Of a stretch of 64,000 nucleotides of DNA, positions 1 through 10,088 are shown one piece after another. Source of the DNA: Oscillatoria acuminata PCC 6304 (GTDB lineage Bacteria > Cyanobacteriota > Cyanobacteriia > Cyanobacteriales > Laspinemataceae). The stretch covers positions 1 to 64,000 of the forward strand of contig NC_019700.1 of assembly GCF_000317105.1 (NCBI RefSeq), written 5' to 3'. Positions within the stretch are counted from its first letter, which is position 1. Every line of letters starts with the position of its first letter. The notes under the pieces were generated by a model that did not search any database, was not told the DNA's origin, and saw only the letters and a list, made by a program, of their open reading frames with translations. The position numbers and the translations under genes were made by a program.

Positions 1-39
1 CGAATCACCCCTACAACATATAGCGGACTCCACACACAG

Positions 40-69
40 GTAGGATGGGCAAAATTTTGCCAACCCTAC
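40..69. repeat. Short inverted-repeat element
   Basis: GTAGGATGGGCAAA and TTTGCCAACCCTAC form an almost perfect hairpin. Short dispersed repeats of this form are common between cyanobacterial genes. The rest of 1-160 shows nothing else clear. Confidence 0.5.
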
Positions 70-160
70 TCGCAGAAGTGAATGATAGGACAAGGCAACA
101 GTAGTAGGACACCGCATTGCCATGTCCCTACGCAAGGTTATTTGAAATTTGTGTTATTTA

Positions 161-2566
161 ATGAATGTTCTTACCGATATGAAAGACTTACTCGCCCATA
201 TTTTGTCCGCTGACTATTCTCAAGTCCATTTTCACCCTCAATTGCAAGAAACATTCAATGCTTCTGCTCAAAAAGTAGCCATTTTTGCCACTAGCGAATT
301 TGAGGGATTTTATTACAATGGTGGCATTGGTACTTATTATCAGGCATTAAGTCAACATTTAGCCGCCGATGGTTGGTCTATTATCCTCTTACTGTGCCAG
401 AATGACACCGAGTTTGGGGGAAAATCTCAATTGCCCAATCTTCAGCATATTTTTTCTACGGTCGAAGTAGACAAGGTATTAAATCTTCAGCCGATTCACC
501 GCGCTATTTTAGCCGAAAGTCAGAAACAGACGATCGCCCAATGGTTTGACTATGAAAGTTTGTGCTGTTTGTTCTTTACTCAGGCAATTTTAGCTAGTTT
601 CCCAGAGGCAGTGGTTTATGTGGAATTTCCGGCAATTTGGGGATTCGGGTATCGTAGCATTCAGGCAAAAAAATCCGGGGTGTTGCCTAATCGTTGTCTG
701 ATTGGAGTCACAGATCATGGTGGGTTTGAATGGTTGCGAGAAACCAATCATCGATATGCAGTGGAGCATCCCCATTGGTTTTGGCAAGCGTATCATTATG
801 AGCAATATTCTTATGAAAATGCTGATGTTACTTATTTTCCCTCCCACTTTCTCAAGTCTAAGGTAGAAAGTTATGGCTGGAAAACATCCCAGGCGGTTCA
901 TTTGCCTTATTTTATTCCGATTGTCAATTTAGCCGCTCAAAAAGATGATGTAAGGACGATTCGCGAATCATTGCGCGATGTAGGGGCGCTCATAGAATTG
1001 CCCTTACAGGATCCCCAAAAAATACCTCTGGTATTTTTCGGTCGTTTAGAGGAAAGAAAAGGACTCTGTACTTTTGTGGAAGCACTCCAATCCCTTAGCC
1101 CCAATATTTCTGAGAAACTGGAGATTATTTTTCTGGGTAAAATCGTTCAATTGGAATCTACGCAGCTTAAAGGCTTGGATAGCAAGCAGTATATTGATGG
1201 GGCTTTGAAGGGAAAAATTTCTTATCAGATTTTGCCTAACTTATCGAGTTTAGAGGCAATTGAGTTAGTCAGGCAGCTACCCATGCCCACAGTCTGCCTT
1301 TGCAGTCTCCAAGAAAACTTTCCCAATACCGCTTTAGAAATGGGACAGTTAACCATTAGGTTAGTAGTTTCAGATACAGGAGGATTTCAAGAAACCTTAA
1401 ACTTAATTTCAAGAACCGATGGTGTGCACTGGTTTGAGCCAGGAAACGTCACATCCCTGGCTGCCTCCATCGGTGAAGTCATCTCAGCACCTCCGGAAAT
1501 GCCAGTAATTCCTGAACGGGCGTTTTTGGAAACAGTGAATCAAAAATTACTTAGTCAGAGGCTTGAATATATGACCGAAGCATTTATCAAATCAGCTCCC
1601 AAAGAACCCAAAAGTCCCCGCATAACCATAGGCGTGACTTGTTTTTCAGACGAAGGAAAAGTTTTGGATTGTCTAGAAAGTCTGGCGGGACAAACTTATC
1701 AAAATATAGAAGTTATTGTTCTGTACAAAAATTCAGCAGGAAAACCCATACCAGAGCCAATCACTCGCGCTAAGGTCCAGTTTTCCAGCTATCAGTTTAT
1801 CGAGTCAAATGTAAATCAGAGTTTGGGAGCGGCTTATAATCGATTGGTAGAACTGGCGACGGGCAAATATTTCTTACAGTTTGCCAGCGATTGCATTGCG
1901 CTACCTCTTATGGTAGAAAAATTTGTCACAGCGGCTTGTGAATCAGATTCTGTAGCTGTGGTTTGTCCAGACATGAAGTTGAACCACAATTTTGAAGTGA
2001 TTAACTTGAATGACGGCTCTTTACTCAAGTTACTAGAATTTAACTACAATCGGGATTTGTGCGCTCTATTTGCAGTGGAGTTGCTGCGGGAGTTTCGGTA
2101 TTCTGAGGTAAGGGATTTATTAGGTTTAAATTGGCATATTTTAGGGGCGGCGATCGCCACGGGTAAAGAGATTGCCTACTATCCTTATCCTCTCTACCTC
2201 TCTGATTCGCCCGGTGCGCTCAGTATTAACCCAGAAAAATTCCCAAAAGAACGGTATTATTTGCGTCAATACTTGTCTCAAATCGAGGCTTCTCGATGGA
2301 CTCAGCGCCAACTCCATCTCCTCCTCACCTGTGTTGAGCAACTTTGGCAATCAGAAACACAAAAGCAAGGCCAAATCTGGCAAATTCAGCAAGAGAAAAA
2401 TCGATACCAGGCTCTAGCCTCCCAATCCCAAGCTTGGATGCATACTGCGCTCCAAACCCAAGACGAACTCGATAGCATACAATCTCAACTGCAAGAGGCC
2501 CAAGCTGAAATAGAGCGTGTGAAAGCACAACTGGAACAAGTGCAGCAGCAAACCCCTATCCGATAA
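161..2566 (+). CDS. Fused GT4-GT2 glycosyltransferase with C-terminal coiled coil
   Basis: About 800 residues. The N-terminal half is a GT-B fold retaining-type glycosyltransferase: an acceptor-side loop (NGGIGTYYQALSQHL) and a GT4 donor domain with FFGRLEERKG and a late segment FPNTALEMGQ...SDTGGF. From about residue 480 a second GT2-like domain begins (PRITIGVTCFSDEGKVLDCL). The last 80 residues are Q/E-rich coiled coil. It probably transfers sugars onto a surface glycan at the cytoplasmic face. The N-terminal half is a clear paralogue of the gene at the right end of the window (from 61776). ATG 161 was preferred over TTG 149; ATG 179 is another option. Sugar and acceptor cannot be told. 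Confidence 0.85.
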   Translation: MNVLTDMKDLLAHILSADYSQVHFHPQLQETFNASAQKVAIFATSEFEGFYYNGGIGTYYQALSQHLAADGWSIILLLCQNDTEFGGKSQLPNLQHIFSTVEVDKVLNLQPIHRAILAESQKQTIAQWFDYESLCCLFFTQAILASFPEAVVYVEFPAIWGFGYRSIQAKKSGVLPNRCLIGVTDHGGFEWLRETNHRYAVEHPHWFWQAYHYEQYSYENADVTYFPSHFLKSKVESYGWKTSQAVHLPYFIPIVNLAAQKDDVRTIRESLRDVGALIELPLQDPQKIPLVFFGRLEERKGLCTFVEALQSLSPNISEKLEIIFLGKIVQLESTQLKGLDSKQYIDGALKGKISYQILPNLSSLEAIELVRQLPMPTVCLCSLQENFPNTALEMGQLTIRLVVSDTGGFQETLNLISRTDGVHWFEPGNVTSLAASIGEVISAPPEMPVIPERAFLETVNQKLLSQRLEYMTEAFIKSAPKEPKSPRITIGVTCFSDEGKVLDCLESLAGQTYQNIEVIVLYKNSAGKPIPEPITRAKVQFSSYQFIESNVNQSLGAAYNRLVELATGKYFLQFASDCIALPLMVEKFVTAACESDSVAVVCPDMKLNHNFEVINLNDGSLLKLLEFNYNRDLCALFAVELLREFRYSEVRDLLGLNWHILGAAIATGKEIAYYPYPLYLSDSPGALSINPEKFPKERYYLRQYLSQIEASRWTQRQLHLLLTCVEQLWQSETQKQGQIWQIQQEKNRYQALASQSQAWMHTALQTQDELDSIQSQLQEAQAEIERVKAQLEQVQQQTPIR

Positions 2567-2587
2567 AGCCTTACAGTAAAGAATGAA

Positions 2588-4054
2588 TTAATCCCAGTTA
2601 AATGTCATCCCAAGATATTCCTCTAACTTCTGATTATGGGGGCGGAAAAAATCGGCTAACCTCTGCCGCAAATCCTCACTAATAGGATTGTACGACCCCG
2701 GATTATAATTCCGATATTCTGGTAGCGGATAATCCGGCACACCCAAAAACTCAAAAACTTGGGTCAGGGTGGCTGCTGGATTTCCATAAAAGTCTTCACT
2801 CTTTAGAATTAAAAACTGCTCCCTGGGAAATACAGCCATCCATTTCTCAATAAAGTAAACGTATAAGCTCTGTAATAAATAGCCTTTTTCTTTCCTCCAA
2901 AAATTTGAGTCCAATTCATCGAGACATGATAAATTTTGAAGGTGTTGTATTTCTGAAGTGACAGCTTTGGAAAAACCTCTATTGTCTCTGCCTCCCTTTA
3001 AAATCATTTGGTAATGAGAAAAAGCTCTATCAATGGGGTTTCGTAAAATTAATATCAATTTAAGTTTAGGAAAAAAATCAGCAACTTTTTCTACTTCATT
3101 AATCAGATAATACCACGGAGTCGCTTCTCCCGTAAAAAATTGGGATTGGTCTGGAATTGGGGGGAAATGAGCCAAATACCAGTTCATGTCCAACTTAAAT
3201 TTTTTAGATCCAAAAAATAAAATTTCTTTCTCGATCGCTGGCAAAATTTGGGGATGATGCACTAGGTATGAATACAGAGAGGTTGTTCCTCCTTTCATGA
3301 CGCCAATGATTAAAAAATTGGGCTGAGACGGACTCTTGATGTCCCAATAGCTTTTAACGAATTCGGGGTGAGACTGGGTTAGTTGTTTGTAACTTGCTGT
3401 TTGGTAATAAGAAATAGCCTCTTCTAATTTTCCTTCGATAGTTAATGCATTTCCTAAACTAACATAAGCTAGAGAAAATTCCGGTTGCGCTTGAATTGCC
3501 TGACGGTAGCAATAAACTACAGATTCTAAAATAGAGCTTTTGATATTTTTTTCCTGAAATAGATCTGGGTCTTCAAAAAATATTAAATTTAGGATACTAT
3601 TCAATTTATAATAAGCAGTGTTTAACAAGGGTTCAAAACCAAGGGCTTTGATATAACAAAATACAGATTCTTCAAAGTTTGATTGTTGTTGTAGAACTTC
3701 TCCCAAGCTATAGTAAGTCGGATAAGCATCGGGTTTGAGTTCAATAGCAGATTGGTAAGCAATGATCGCCACTTCTAACTTCTCTTCTTTCACCAAGCGA
3801 TCGCCTAGGCTATTGTACAGTTCAAAAGCAGCATCGACTTGTCCTTGCTCTTGCAATACAAGCGCCAAGGTTTTCGAGGCACTTACCAAATTCGGTTCAA
3901 TCTTGAGCGCTGTTTCACAAGCGGTGGCTGATTCCTGGAATTGACCCCGGTTGTAATAATATTCCGCTAACTGGCTGTAAACTTCAGCATTATCTGGCTT
4001 AATTAGCAGGGCTTTTTTGTAATGATTAATTTTGCGAGCGAGGAAGTCTGACAT
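2588..4054 (-). CDS. TPR-sulfotransferase
   Basis: 488 residues. Residues 1 to about 240 are TPR units. The C-terminal half is a PAPS-dependent sulfotransferase: the 5'-phosphosulfate loop is visible as NFLIIGVMKGGTTSLYSYL, and the 3'-phosphate strand as KLILILRNPIDRAFSHY. It should move sulfate from PAPS to a hydroxyl of a glycan, lipid or protein, with the TPRs choosing the partner. It lies only 20 bases after the giant TPR-GT61 gene on the same strand, so the two are probably one operon building a sulfated glycan. A paralogue with the same architecture is at 52711-53994. Confidence 0.9.
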   Translation of the reverse strand: MSDFLARKINHYKKALLIKPDNAEVYSQLAEYYYNRGQFQESATACETALKIEPNLVSASKTLALVLQEQGQVDAAFELYNSLGDRLVKEEKLEVAIIAYQSAIELKPDAYPTYYSLGEVLQQQSNFEESVFCYIKALGFEPLLNTAYYKLNSILNLIFFEDPDLFQEKNIKSSILESVVYCYRQAIQAQPEFSLAYVSLGNALTIEGKLEEAISYYQTASYKQLTQSHPEFVKSYWDIKSPSQPNFLIIGVMKGGTTSLYSYLVHHPQILPAIEKEILFFGSKKFKLDMNWYLAHFPPIPDQSQFFTGEATPWYYLINEVEKVADFFPKLKLILILRNPIDRAFSHYQMILKGGRDNRGFSKAVTSEIQHLQNLSCLDELDSNFWRKEKGYLLQSLYVYFIEKWMAVFPREQFLILKSEDFYGNPAATLTQVFEFLGVPDYPLPEYRNYNPGSYNPISEDLRQRLADFFRPHNQKLEEYLGMTFNWD

Positions 4055-4074
4055 ACAAGGGGTTTTCTCTACAG

Positions 4075-7000
4075 TTAGAAAATTCTCGGTTTAAGTTTAA
4101 TGGCACGGCGATAACAGACTGTGGCTTCATCAGTTTTACCTTGCGTGGCTAGAATATCGCCCAAATTTCTGTAAGACCAAGAGTAGTCTGGGTTTACCTC
4201 AATTGCCTTGCGGTAGGAGGCAATGGCTTGTTCCAGTTCCCCTTTACGGACTTGAACTTGAGCTAAGTTATGATAATGCCAAAATGAAGGAGAAGGATTG
4301 GTTTCAATGGCACGAAAGTAGCTGTCAATCGCTTCGTTGAGCTGACCTTTTTCTGCTAAAACTTCGGCGATATGGTGATGAGACCAATAATGCTTGGGAT
4401 CAACCTCAACAGCGCGGCGGTAGGCAGCCAAGGCTCTTTCCGGGTCTTTTTTCTGAGCGAAAGCCTTACCTAATTGAAAGTAGATTTCTGGGTCATTGGG
4501 AGATACGTCTATAGCCCCTTTATAAATTGAAATTGCCTCATCTAAGCGATTGTGTTCCACCAACCTCTTACCCAATTGTAAGTAGCACCCTGGGGTATGC
4601 AGTTTAATGTCTAGGAACTGAAGCTCGGCCTCTTCTACTTCATCCGGATTGGCTGTAACTGCCTGACGAGCCCAGTTAGCGGCTACATCTAAATCTAATC
4701 TTGCTCGTTCCCGTAAGGCACGTGCTAATTTCTTTTCAATTCCTGGTAGTTGGGGGTTAAGTTCTACCGCGCAACGATACACACTGACAGATTCTTCCCA
4801 CCGTTGCAATTTTATCAGTACATCCCCTAAATTGTAATAAGACCAGGAAAACTCGGGATTTAAGGCGATCGCCCGACGATATGCGACAACCGCTTCCTCC
4901 CATTGTTGCAGTTTCGTCAGGGCATCCCCTAAATTATTATGGGACCAAGAATTATCTGCATTTAACGCGATCGCCTGCCGATAAGCAGTCGCCGCTTCCT
5001 CCCACCGTTGCAGTTTTTGGAGTGCATCCCCAAGTTGATGATAGATTTCTGTCGAAGTGACGTTCAACTGAATTGCTTGTTGATAAGCTTTTACCGCCTC
5101 CTCCCATCGTTCCAATTCTACCAACGCCTTTGCTAATCCATAGTACGATCGCCCATTCTCCGCTTTCACCGCGATCGCCTGTTGGTATGCCGCGATCGCC
5201 GCTTCCCACTCCTGTTGATTGCTGAAAATTTCCCCCAGATTATGATAAGCGGGGGATAGCAGTGGATTTAACTCCACTGCACGTTGATAACAGGCGATCG
5301 CCTCTTCTTGCTTCCCTTGTCCGATCAGAGAATTCCCCAACTTCAGACACTCTTCTGCCGTCATCTCCAGCGGTTCTAAACTCAATGCCTGATATCGGCA
5401 AATCCCCGCCTCTTGCACTTTCCCAACTCGTTCTAACACCTTCGCCAAATTCCGATAAGCACCAGCAAAAGTAGGTTGCAGTTCTAGCGCCTTCTGATAA
5501 GCTAAAATTGCCTTTTCCCAATTTTGCTGTTGCGCCAGCACAGTCCCTAGATTGCCATAAACTTCTGCAAAATCCGGCTGAATTTCTAGCGCTTTCAGAT
5601 AACACTGCTGTGCAGCTTCTAACTGTCTGTTCGCTAGTCTTGCATTTCCTAATATTTTATAAGCCAGTGCGAGATTCGGCTGCACAGATACCGCCTTCTC
5701 AACCGCTACGATCGCCTCGGCGAATTTTCCTTTCTGATAATAATATTCCCCTAAATGCACCAACGCCTCAGCATCTTCAACCCAGGCATCACTGCCCGTT
5801 TTCCGCCCATTTCTCTGGCTGGCATACTGCCGGAATTCCCCGCTCTTTATTCTTAACTCGACCGCTTTTCTCCCATAAATTGCCGCTTCCTCTACTTTAC
5901 CCTGTCGCTTCAATGCTTCTTCTAAATTGTGATAAACCCCGACTAAATTCGGGTTTAACTCAAGCGCATATCGGTAACAGGCAATGGCGCGGGTCATCTC
6001 CCGCTGTTGCACCAGTGCATTCCCCAGATTCACGCATTCAACTGCCGAGAACTTTTCCGGCTCTAAACTCCAAGCCAAATACCAACAATCTGCCGCTTCT
6101 GCTGGTTTTTTTAACTGCGTCCAAACCTTGGCTAAATTCCGATACGCTCCCGCAAACTTCGGATTTATGTTAATCGCTCGCTGATAACTAGCAATTGTCG
6201 CCTCCCACTGGCGTTGCTGCCCGTAAAGACTGCCCAAGTTTGCATAAACTGCGGCAAAATTTGGGTTAATTTTGATAGCTTTTAAATAACTTTGTTGCGC
6301 CTCTTTTATCTTTCCTTTCCTCTGAAGAGCGGTCCCTAAATTTTTGTAGCTAGAGGCTGAATTAGGTTGAATCTGCATAGCTTTCAGGCAGACCGATTCC
6401 GCCTCATCTAACTTTCCTTGGGCTAAATACACTTCGGCTTGTTGATTTAACTGTTCTGCTGCCGTTTCCGAGTTGAAAGTGGCTTGCATAGTGGGGGATA
6501 CCGCTCCAGAGAAATTCGATTCTATTATACCAGCAAGTTTGAGCAGTGCGTGCAATCGCTCTACATTAATTTGAATATCTTCAGTTAGGGAGTTTTGGTA
6601 CATCACCTCTCGAATGGGATAGCAGGCAAACGCCTCACCCATTAACGCATAATGGGAAAATCCCAGCAGTTGACAAATAACCGCATAATAGGGTCTAACG
6701 TAGTGGGGGGAAACCAGTTCGATCGCCTGAGTTCCTGGACGGCAAAACACTAAATTTGTTAATCCACTCCCGTGGGGAGCCACTATGATTTTAGCCTGAG
6801 AAAATACCGCAATCTGTTCTACAAAAGATAACGATTCGGGTTCAATCGGTTCAAAGCCAAATTGAGCTAGAAACTCGATAACTTCTTCTTCATTGATTAA
6901 CCGGCGATTGCGTGCAGTGGAGCGACGGATGTAAATTCGTTCTGGGTGCTCGCAATCAGATGCGGGAACCGAGTTGAGGAATGCCTGCCTCAGAAAAGTT

Positions 7001-8841
7001 AGGGCCCAAGGTTCTAACCACCCCAAATGTCCGGGAAACGAAGGAACAATGAGTTGGGTGGCGCTGATGTGGGGATAGCGATCGCTTTCGATAATCTTCG
7101 CTTCAGGAATCCCCAACTGTGCTAGAGTTTCTCGCTGAAACGGTTCACGGATACTATTGACTAAAAAATAATCGATTTCTTCCCACTTTATCCCAGCTTG
7201 CCGTAAAATTTCTAGACGAGGCAGGATATCCACCAACCAATGGAAATAGATGTTTCCGGAAAGTCCCGCTAACACCGCTACTGTCCCCTCAATTTCAGTT
7301 AAGGGGGGAAAGTCTTCTAACTCGAAAATCTGATGTTCCGTTGGATCCTGTTTTTGACAACCGGGTAAAGCACCGGGATACTGACGAGAAACGTCAGCGA
7401 GTAGATAATTATCCGGCGTCACGAGGGCGATCGCATTGCACACCATCCAGGAATTGGTTTGCGGCACAATCCACACCCGTCCCTGGGGGACCACCACCAC
7501 AAATTGAGGCGGTGAATCCTCAGCGATCGCCCTGGCATTTTTGTGGTTAAAATGATAGATGTTATGTCCCCAATGAGTTGGAGACAACTGCTGATAAATT
7601 CGATTCAGGCAAGGCGCACAGTTTAATCCGCCACATTCTGACGAATCCCTGAACTCTGGCGCAGGGATACCCCTTCGTCGAACCCTTCCCAGGTGAATGA
7701 GAATATAATCACTCCCCTCAAATTTTACCGCCTCAATCCAGTCTCCGCTATGGAGATAAAATCCCTGCGGTGGGGTGTGGCGCTTTAACGCGATTCCCTC
7801 CCAATCCAAGGATTCCTCGGCGCTTCTATTATCAAGTTCAGCGCTAATCTTATCCTGGGATAAAGATGGTTCCATCAAGGTTGCCATATGAGAGACGACT
7901 GCCGCTGCATCCAATCGGTTCTGTTTCGCTAAACACTGACTCAATTGCCTGTAAACCGTTAAATTCTTCGGGTTGATTTGTAATGATTGGTGATAGTAGT
8001 GTTCCGCCTTTTCATATCCACCATATTGGAATAAAACATTTCCCCAATGCTGATAAGTTTGGGCGAAATGGCTGTAAACTTCGGGAGAAGCGGGATCCCT
8101 TTGCAGTGCTTTGAGAAATGCTGCACAACTGATTTGAGCGCGATCGCGTTCGTCAAGGGGTCCGGGTCGATCCGGAATGGCTAAAGTGCGTTCCACCCAA
8201 GCGCAGTAAGATTCGACAAACGCCGGTTGCAAGGCGATCGCCTTTTGAAAGCACTTCATGGCGGCCTCTAACTGACCGGCTACCATCAAAGAATAGCCGC
8301 ATTCGGTATAAGCTGCGGGATGATGGGGGTCGAGTTCGATACAACGTTGGAAATAACGAATCGCCTCAACCTGTTGACCTTCATGCTGCCAAATTTTTCC
8401 AGCATTATAATAGGGGAAAACCCGATCTGGCTGCAAGGCGATCGCTTTGGTGTAGGCAGATAATGCTTCACCGGGTTTACCTTGCGCTTGTAATGCTTGT
8501 CCGAGGTTGTTATGTAACGTTGCCCAATTGGCGTCGAGGGAGATCGCTTGATGGTAAACGGCGATCGCTTCAGAGATTTTGTTTAACTTGACCAGAACGC
8601 AACCCAGGTTGCTATAAGCTTTAAGATAATCGGGTTTGAGGGTGATCGCGGTTTGATAAAGCTCTTGGGCATCCTCTAATTTCCCTTGGGCATTGAGGAC
8701 CACTCCGAGATTGTAGTAAGATTGAGGATTATCTCCCTGTTGGGCGATCGCCTCAAGATAGCAACGTTGCGCCCCTAGCAAATCCCCCTGTTGGTACAGT
8801 TGATTTCCTAAATCGTTATAACTTTCCGATTGGTTTTGCAC
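4075..8841 (-). CDS. Giant TPR-GT61-TPR glycosyltransferase
   Basis: 1588 residues. About 8 TPR units (residues 1-330), then a GT61/DUF563-type glycosyltransferase domain (about 350-770; GNIYFHWLVDILPRLEIL, RIYIRRSTARNRRLINE and the late motif APHGSGLTNLVF), then some 20 more TPR units to the end. TPR scaffolds joined to a glycosyltransferase recall O-GlcNAc transferase, but the catalytic domain here is GT61, not GT41. It probably glycosylates a protein or surface polymer held by the TPR superhelix. The start at 8841 is GTG and has no well spaced ribosome site. TPR units 1080-1400 are very alike, a sign of recent internal duplication. It is upstream of, and probably cotranscribed with, the sulfotransferase. 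Confidence 0.88.
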   Translation of the reverse strand: MQNQSESYNDLGNQLYQQGDLLGAQRCYLEAIAQQGDNPQSYYNLGVVLNAQGKLEDAQELYQTAITLKPDYLKAYSNLGCVLVKLNKISEAIAVYHQAISLDANWATLHNNLGQALQAQGKPGEALSAYTKAIALQPDRVFPYYNAGKIWQHEGQQVEAIRYFQRCIELDPHHPAAYTECGYSLMVAGQLEAAMKCFQKAIALQPAFVESYCAWVERTLAIPDRPGPLDERDRAQISCAAFLKALQRDPASPEVYSHFAQTYQHWGNVLFQYGGYEKAEHYYHQSLQINPKNLTVYRQLSQCLAKQNRLDAAAVVSHMATLMEPSLSQDKISAELDNRSAEESLDWEGIALKRHTPPQGFYLHSGDWIEAVKFEGSDYILIHLGRVRRRGIPAPEFRDSSECGGLNCAPCLNRIYQQLSPTHWGHNIYHFNHKNARAIAEDSPPQFVVVVPQGRVWIVPQTNSWMVCNAIALVTPDNYLLADVSRQYPGALPGCQKQDPTEHQIFELEDFPPLTEIEGTVAVLAGLSGNIYFHWLVDILPRLEILRQAGIKWEEIDYFLVNSIREPFQRETLAQLGIPEAKIIESDRYPHISATQLIVPSFPGHLGWLEPWALTFLRQAFLNSVPASDCEHPERIYIRRSTARNRRLINEEEVIEFLAQFGFEPIEPESLSFVEQIAVFSQAKIIVAPHGSGLTNLVFCRPGTQAIELVSPHYVRPYYAVICQLLGFSHYALMGEAFACYPIREVMYQNSLTEDIQINVERLHALLKLAGIIESNFSGAVSPTMQATFNSETAAEQLNQQAEVYLAQGKLDEAESVCLKAMQIQPNSASSYKNLGTALQRKGKIKEAQQSYLKAIKINPNFAAVYANLGSLYGQQRQWEATIASYQRAININPKFAGAYRNLAKVWTQLKKPAEAADCWYLAWSLEPEKFSAVECVNLGNALVQQREMTRAIACYRYALELNPNLVGVYHNLEEALKRQGKVEEAAIYGRKAVELRIKSGEFRQYASQRNGRKTGSDAWVEDAEALVHLGEYYYQKGKFAEAIVAVEKAVSVQPNLALAYKILGNARLANRQLEAAQQCYLKALEIQPDFAEVYGNLGTVLAQQQNWEKAILAYQKALELQPTFAGAYRNLAKVLERVGKVQEAGICRYQALSLEPLEMTAEECLKLGNSLIGQGKQEEAIACYQRAVELNPLLSPAYHNLGEIFSNQQEWEAAIAAYQQAIAVKAENGRSYYGLAKALVELERWEEAVKAYQQAIQLNVTSTEIYHQLGDALQKLQRWEEAATAYRQAIALNADNSWSHNNLGDALTKLQQWEEAVVAYRRAIALNPEFSWSYYNLGDVLIKLQRWEESVSVYRCAVELNPQLPGIEKKLARALRERARLDLDVAANWARQAVTANPDEVEEAELQFLDIKLHTPGCYLQLGKRLVEHNRLDEAISIYKGAIDVSPNDPEIYFQLGKAFAQKKDPERALAAYRRAVEVDPKHYWSHHHIAEVLAEKGQLNEAIDSYFRAIETNPSPSFWHYHNLAQVQVRKGELEQAIASYRKAIEVNPDYSWSYRNLGDILATQGKTDEATVCYRRAIKLKPRIF

Positions 8842-8939
8842 CCTCAGTTTATCATCATCAAAAAATAAGCCCGATTAGGGTAAACAATGAATGTCCACCC
8901 TAATTTTATTTCCTCCTCCGGTTCCTCAACCTGATCCAT

Positions 8940-10088
8940 TTAGAAAATCTCAAAATTATCCGGATTGAGATCTAGATTCGGATCGATTTGCACCAATGGG
9001 ACTTCATCCCCCGGAGTGCTGCTAGGATTGTAGTACACTAACCCGCTGGTTTGGTCGTAGATAATTTTTGCTTCACTCGCACCTTCTGCATTAGCATTGA
9101 ACGCACTCGTCGCCGCAAAATTGGCTTGAGATAAAGTACCCGGTTGTAACTGAGCAAAGACTCGACTATCCAACTGAATTTTATCTTCCACCGGGGTAAA
9201 ATCCGTAATGGTATCCAGACCAAAGATATTACCATTTTCGGCATTAGCGACCGGCACGACTGCTTCGCCCTCTTGTGGGAAATACTCGAAGCGGAACGTA
9301 TCAGCACCTTCGCTACCCGTTAAGATGTCATTGCCGCGATCGCCCAACAAGATATCGTTGCCGATCCCACCATTCATCGAGTCATTGCCTTGACCGCCAT
9401 ACAGGGTATCGTCCCCCGTGCCACCATCTAGGGTATCCTCTCCTTGGTTGCCGAAGATCAGATCGTTATCCTTTCCGCCGGATAAGGAATCGTTACCTTC
9501 GCCGCCATATATGGTGTCATCGCCTTCTTGGCCGGATACGGTGTCATTGCCTTTATCTCCAAAGAGCAAGTCTTCACCCAAACCGCCTTCAACCCAATCG
9601 TCACCTTGACCGCCATAGGCCGTGTCGTCTCCGGCGTCACCCCGAATCGTATCTTGTCCTTGGTTGCCGTAGAGCAGGTCGTTATCGTTCCCACCACTGA
9701 TATTATCATTACCTTCCCCGGCGAATACGGTGTCGTTGCCCGCGAGGCCACCAATCACCTCATTTCGTTGGGTGGTGAGGAATAGGTCCTTATTAGCAGT
9801 GCCAATGATAAAGTCAAACCCTGTCTGACCTTGGAATACGGCGGCAGCACCAAAGCGAGCTTGCAGTTGCGCGATCTCTTCGCTGCTAAGTCTGGGGAAA
9901 TTCTCAGAGTTCCCGTTAGCCGGAACAGTCCCAGGGGAGGGGACCGGAGAAGCCCCTCCCGTGCCATCGCCTGGGGTACCTGTATCCACATCTTGGATAT
10001 CCATCCCGCCCGAACCCGGGAGAGTGAATGGAACCAATGGCTGAATCTCGCCTGCTGGAATGATTATTGGTGTTGTGACTTCTGACAT
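8940..10088 (-). CDS. RTX-type calcium-binding repeat protein
   Basis: 382 residues from ATG 10088, which gives the N-terminus MSEVTTPIIIPAGEIQPL. After a Pro/Gly-rich linker there are about 16 RTX nonapeptides of the form GGxGNDxLxG in tandem (for example GGEGNDSLSG, GDRGNDILTG). A C-terminal segment (ADTFRF...DTITDFTPVEDKIQLDS) is typical of bacterial RTX and haemolysin-type calcium-binding proteins. No N-terminal signal peptide is seen, as expected for type I secretion substrates that carry the signal at the C-terminus. Calcium-bound beta-roll, probably extracellular. No enzyme domain is visible. Transcribed alone. Confidence 0.9.
   Translation of the reverse strand: MSEVTTPIIIPAGEIQPLVPFTLPGSGGMDIQDVDTGTPGDGTGGASPVPSPGTVPANGNSENFPRLSSEEIAQLQARFGAAAVFQGQTGFDFIIGTANKDLFLTTQRNEVIGGLAGNDTVFAGEGNDNISGGNDNDLLYGNQGQDTIRGDAGDDTAYGGQGDDWVEGGLGEDLLFGDKGNDTVSGQEGDDTIYGGEGNDSLSGGKDNDLIFGNQGEDTLDGGTGDDTLYGGQGNDSMNGGIGNDILLGDRGNDILTGSEGADTFRFEYFPQEGEAVVPVANAENGNIFGLDTITDFTPVEDKIQLDSRVFAQLQPGTLSQANFAATSAFNANAEGASEAKIIYDQTSGLVYYNPSSTPGDEVPLVQIDPNLDLNPDNFEIF

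Noticed and set aside
5508-6173. Plus-strand frame of 221 codons opposite the TPR gene
   Set aside because: Antisense shadow of TPR codons; Pro/Ser-rich composition without a fold.
9275-9785. Arg/His-rich and Ser/Pro-rich plus-strand frames opposite the RTX repeats
   Set aside because: Produced by the periodic RTX codons; no ribosome site.
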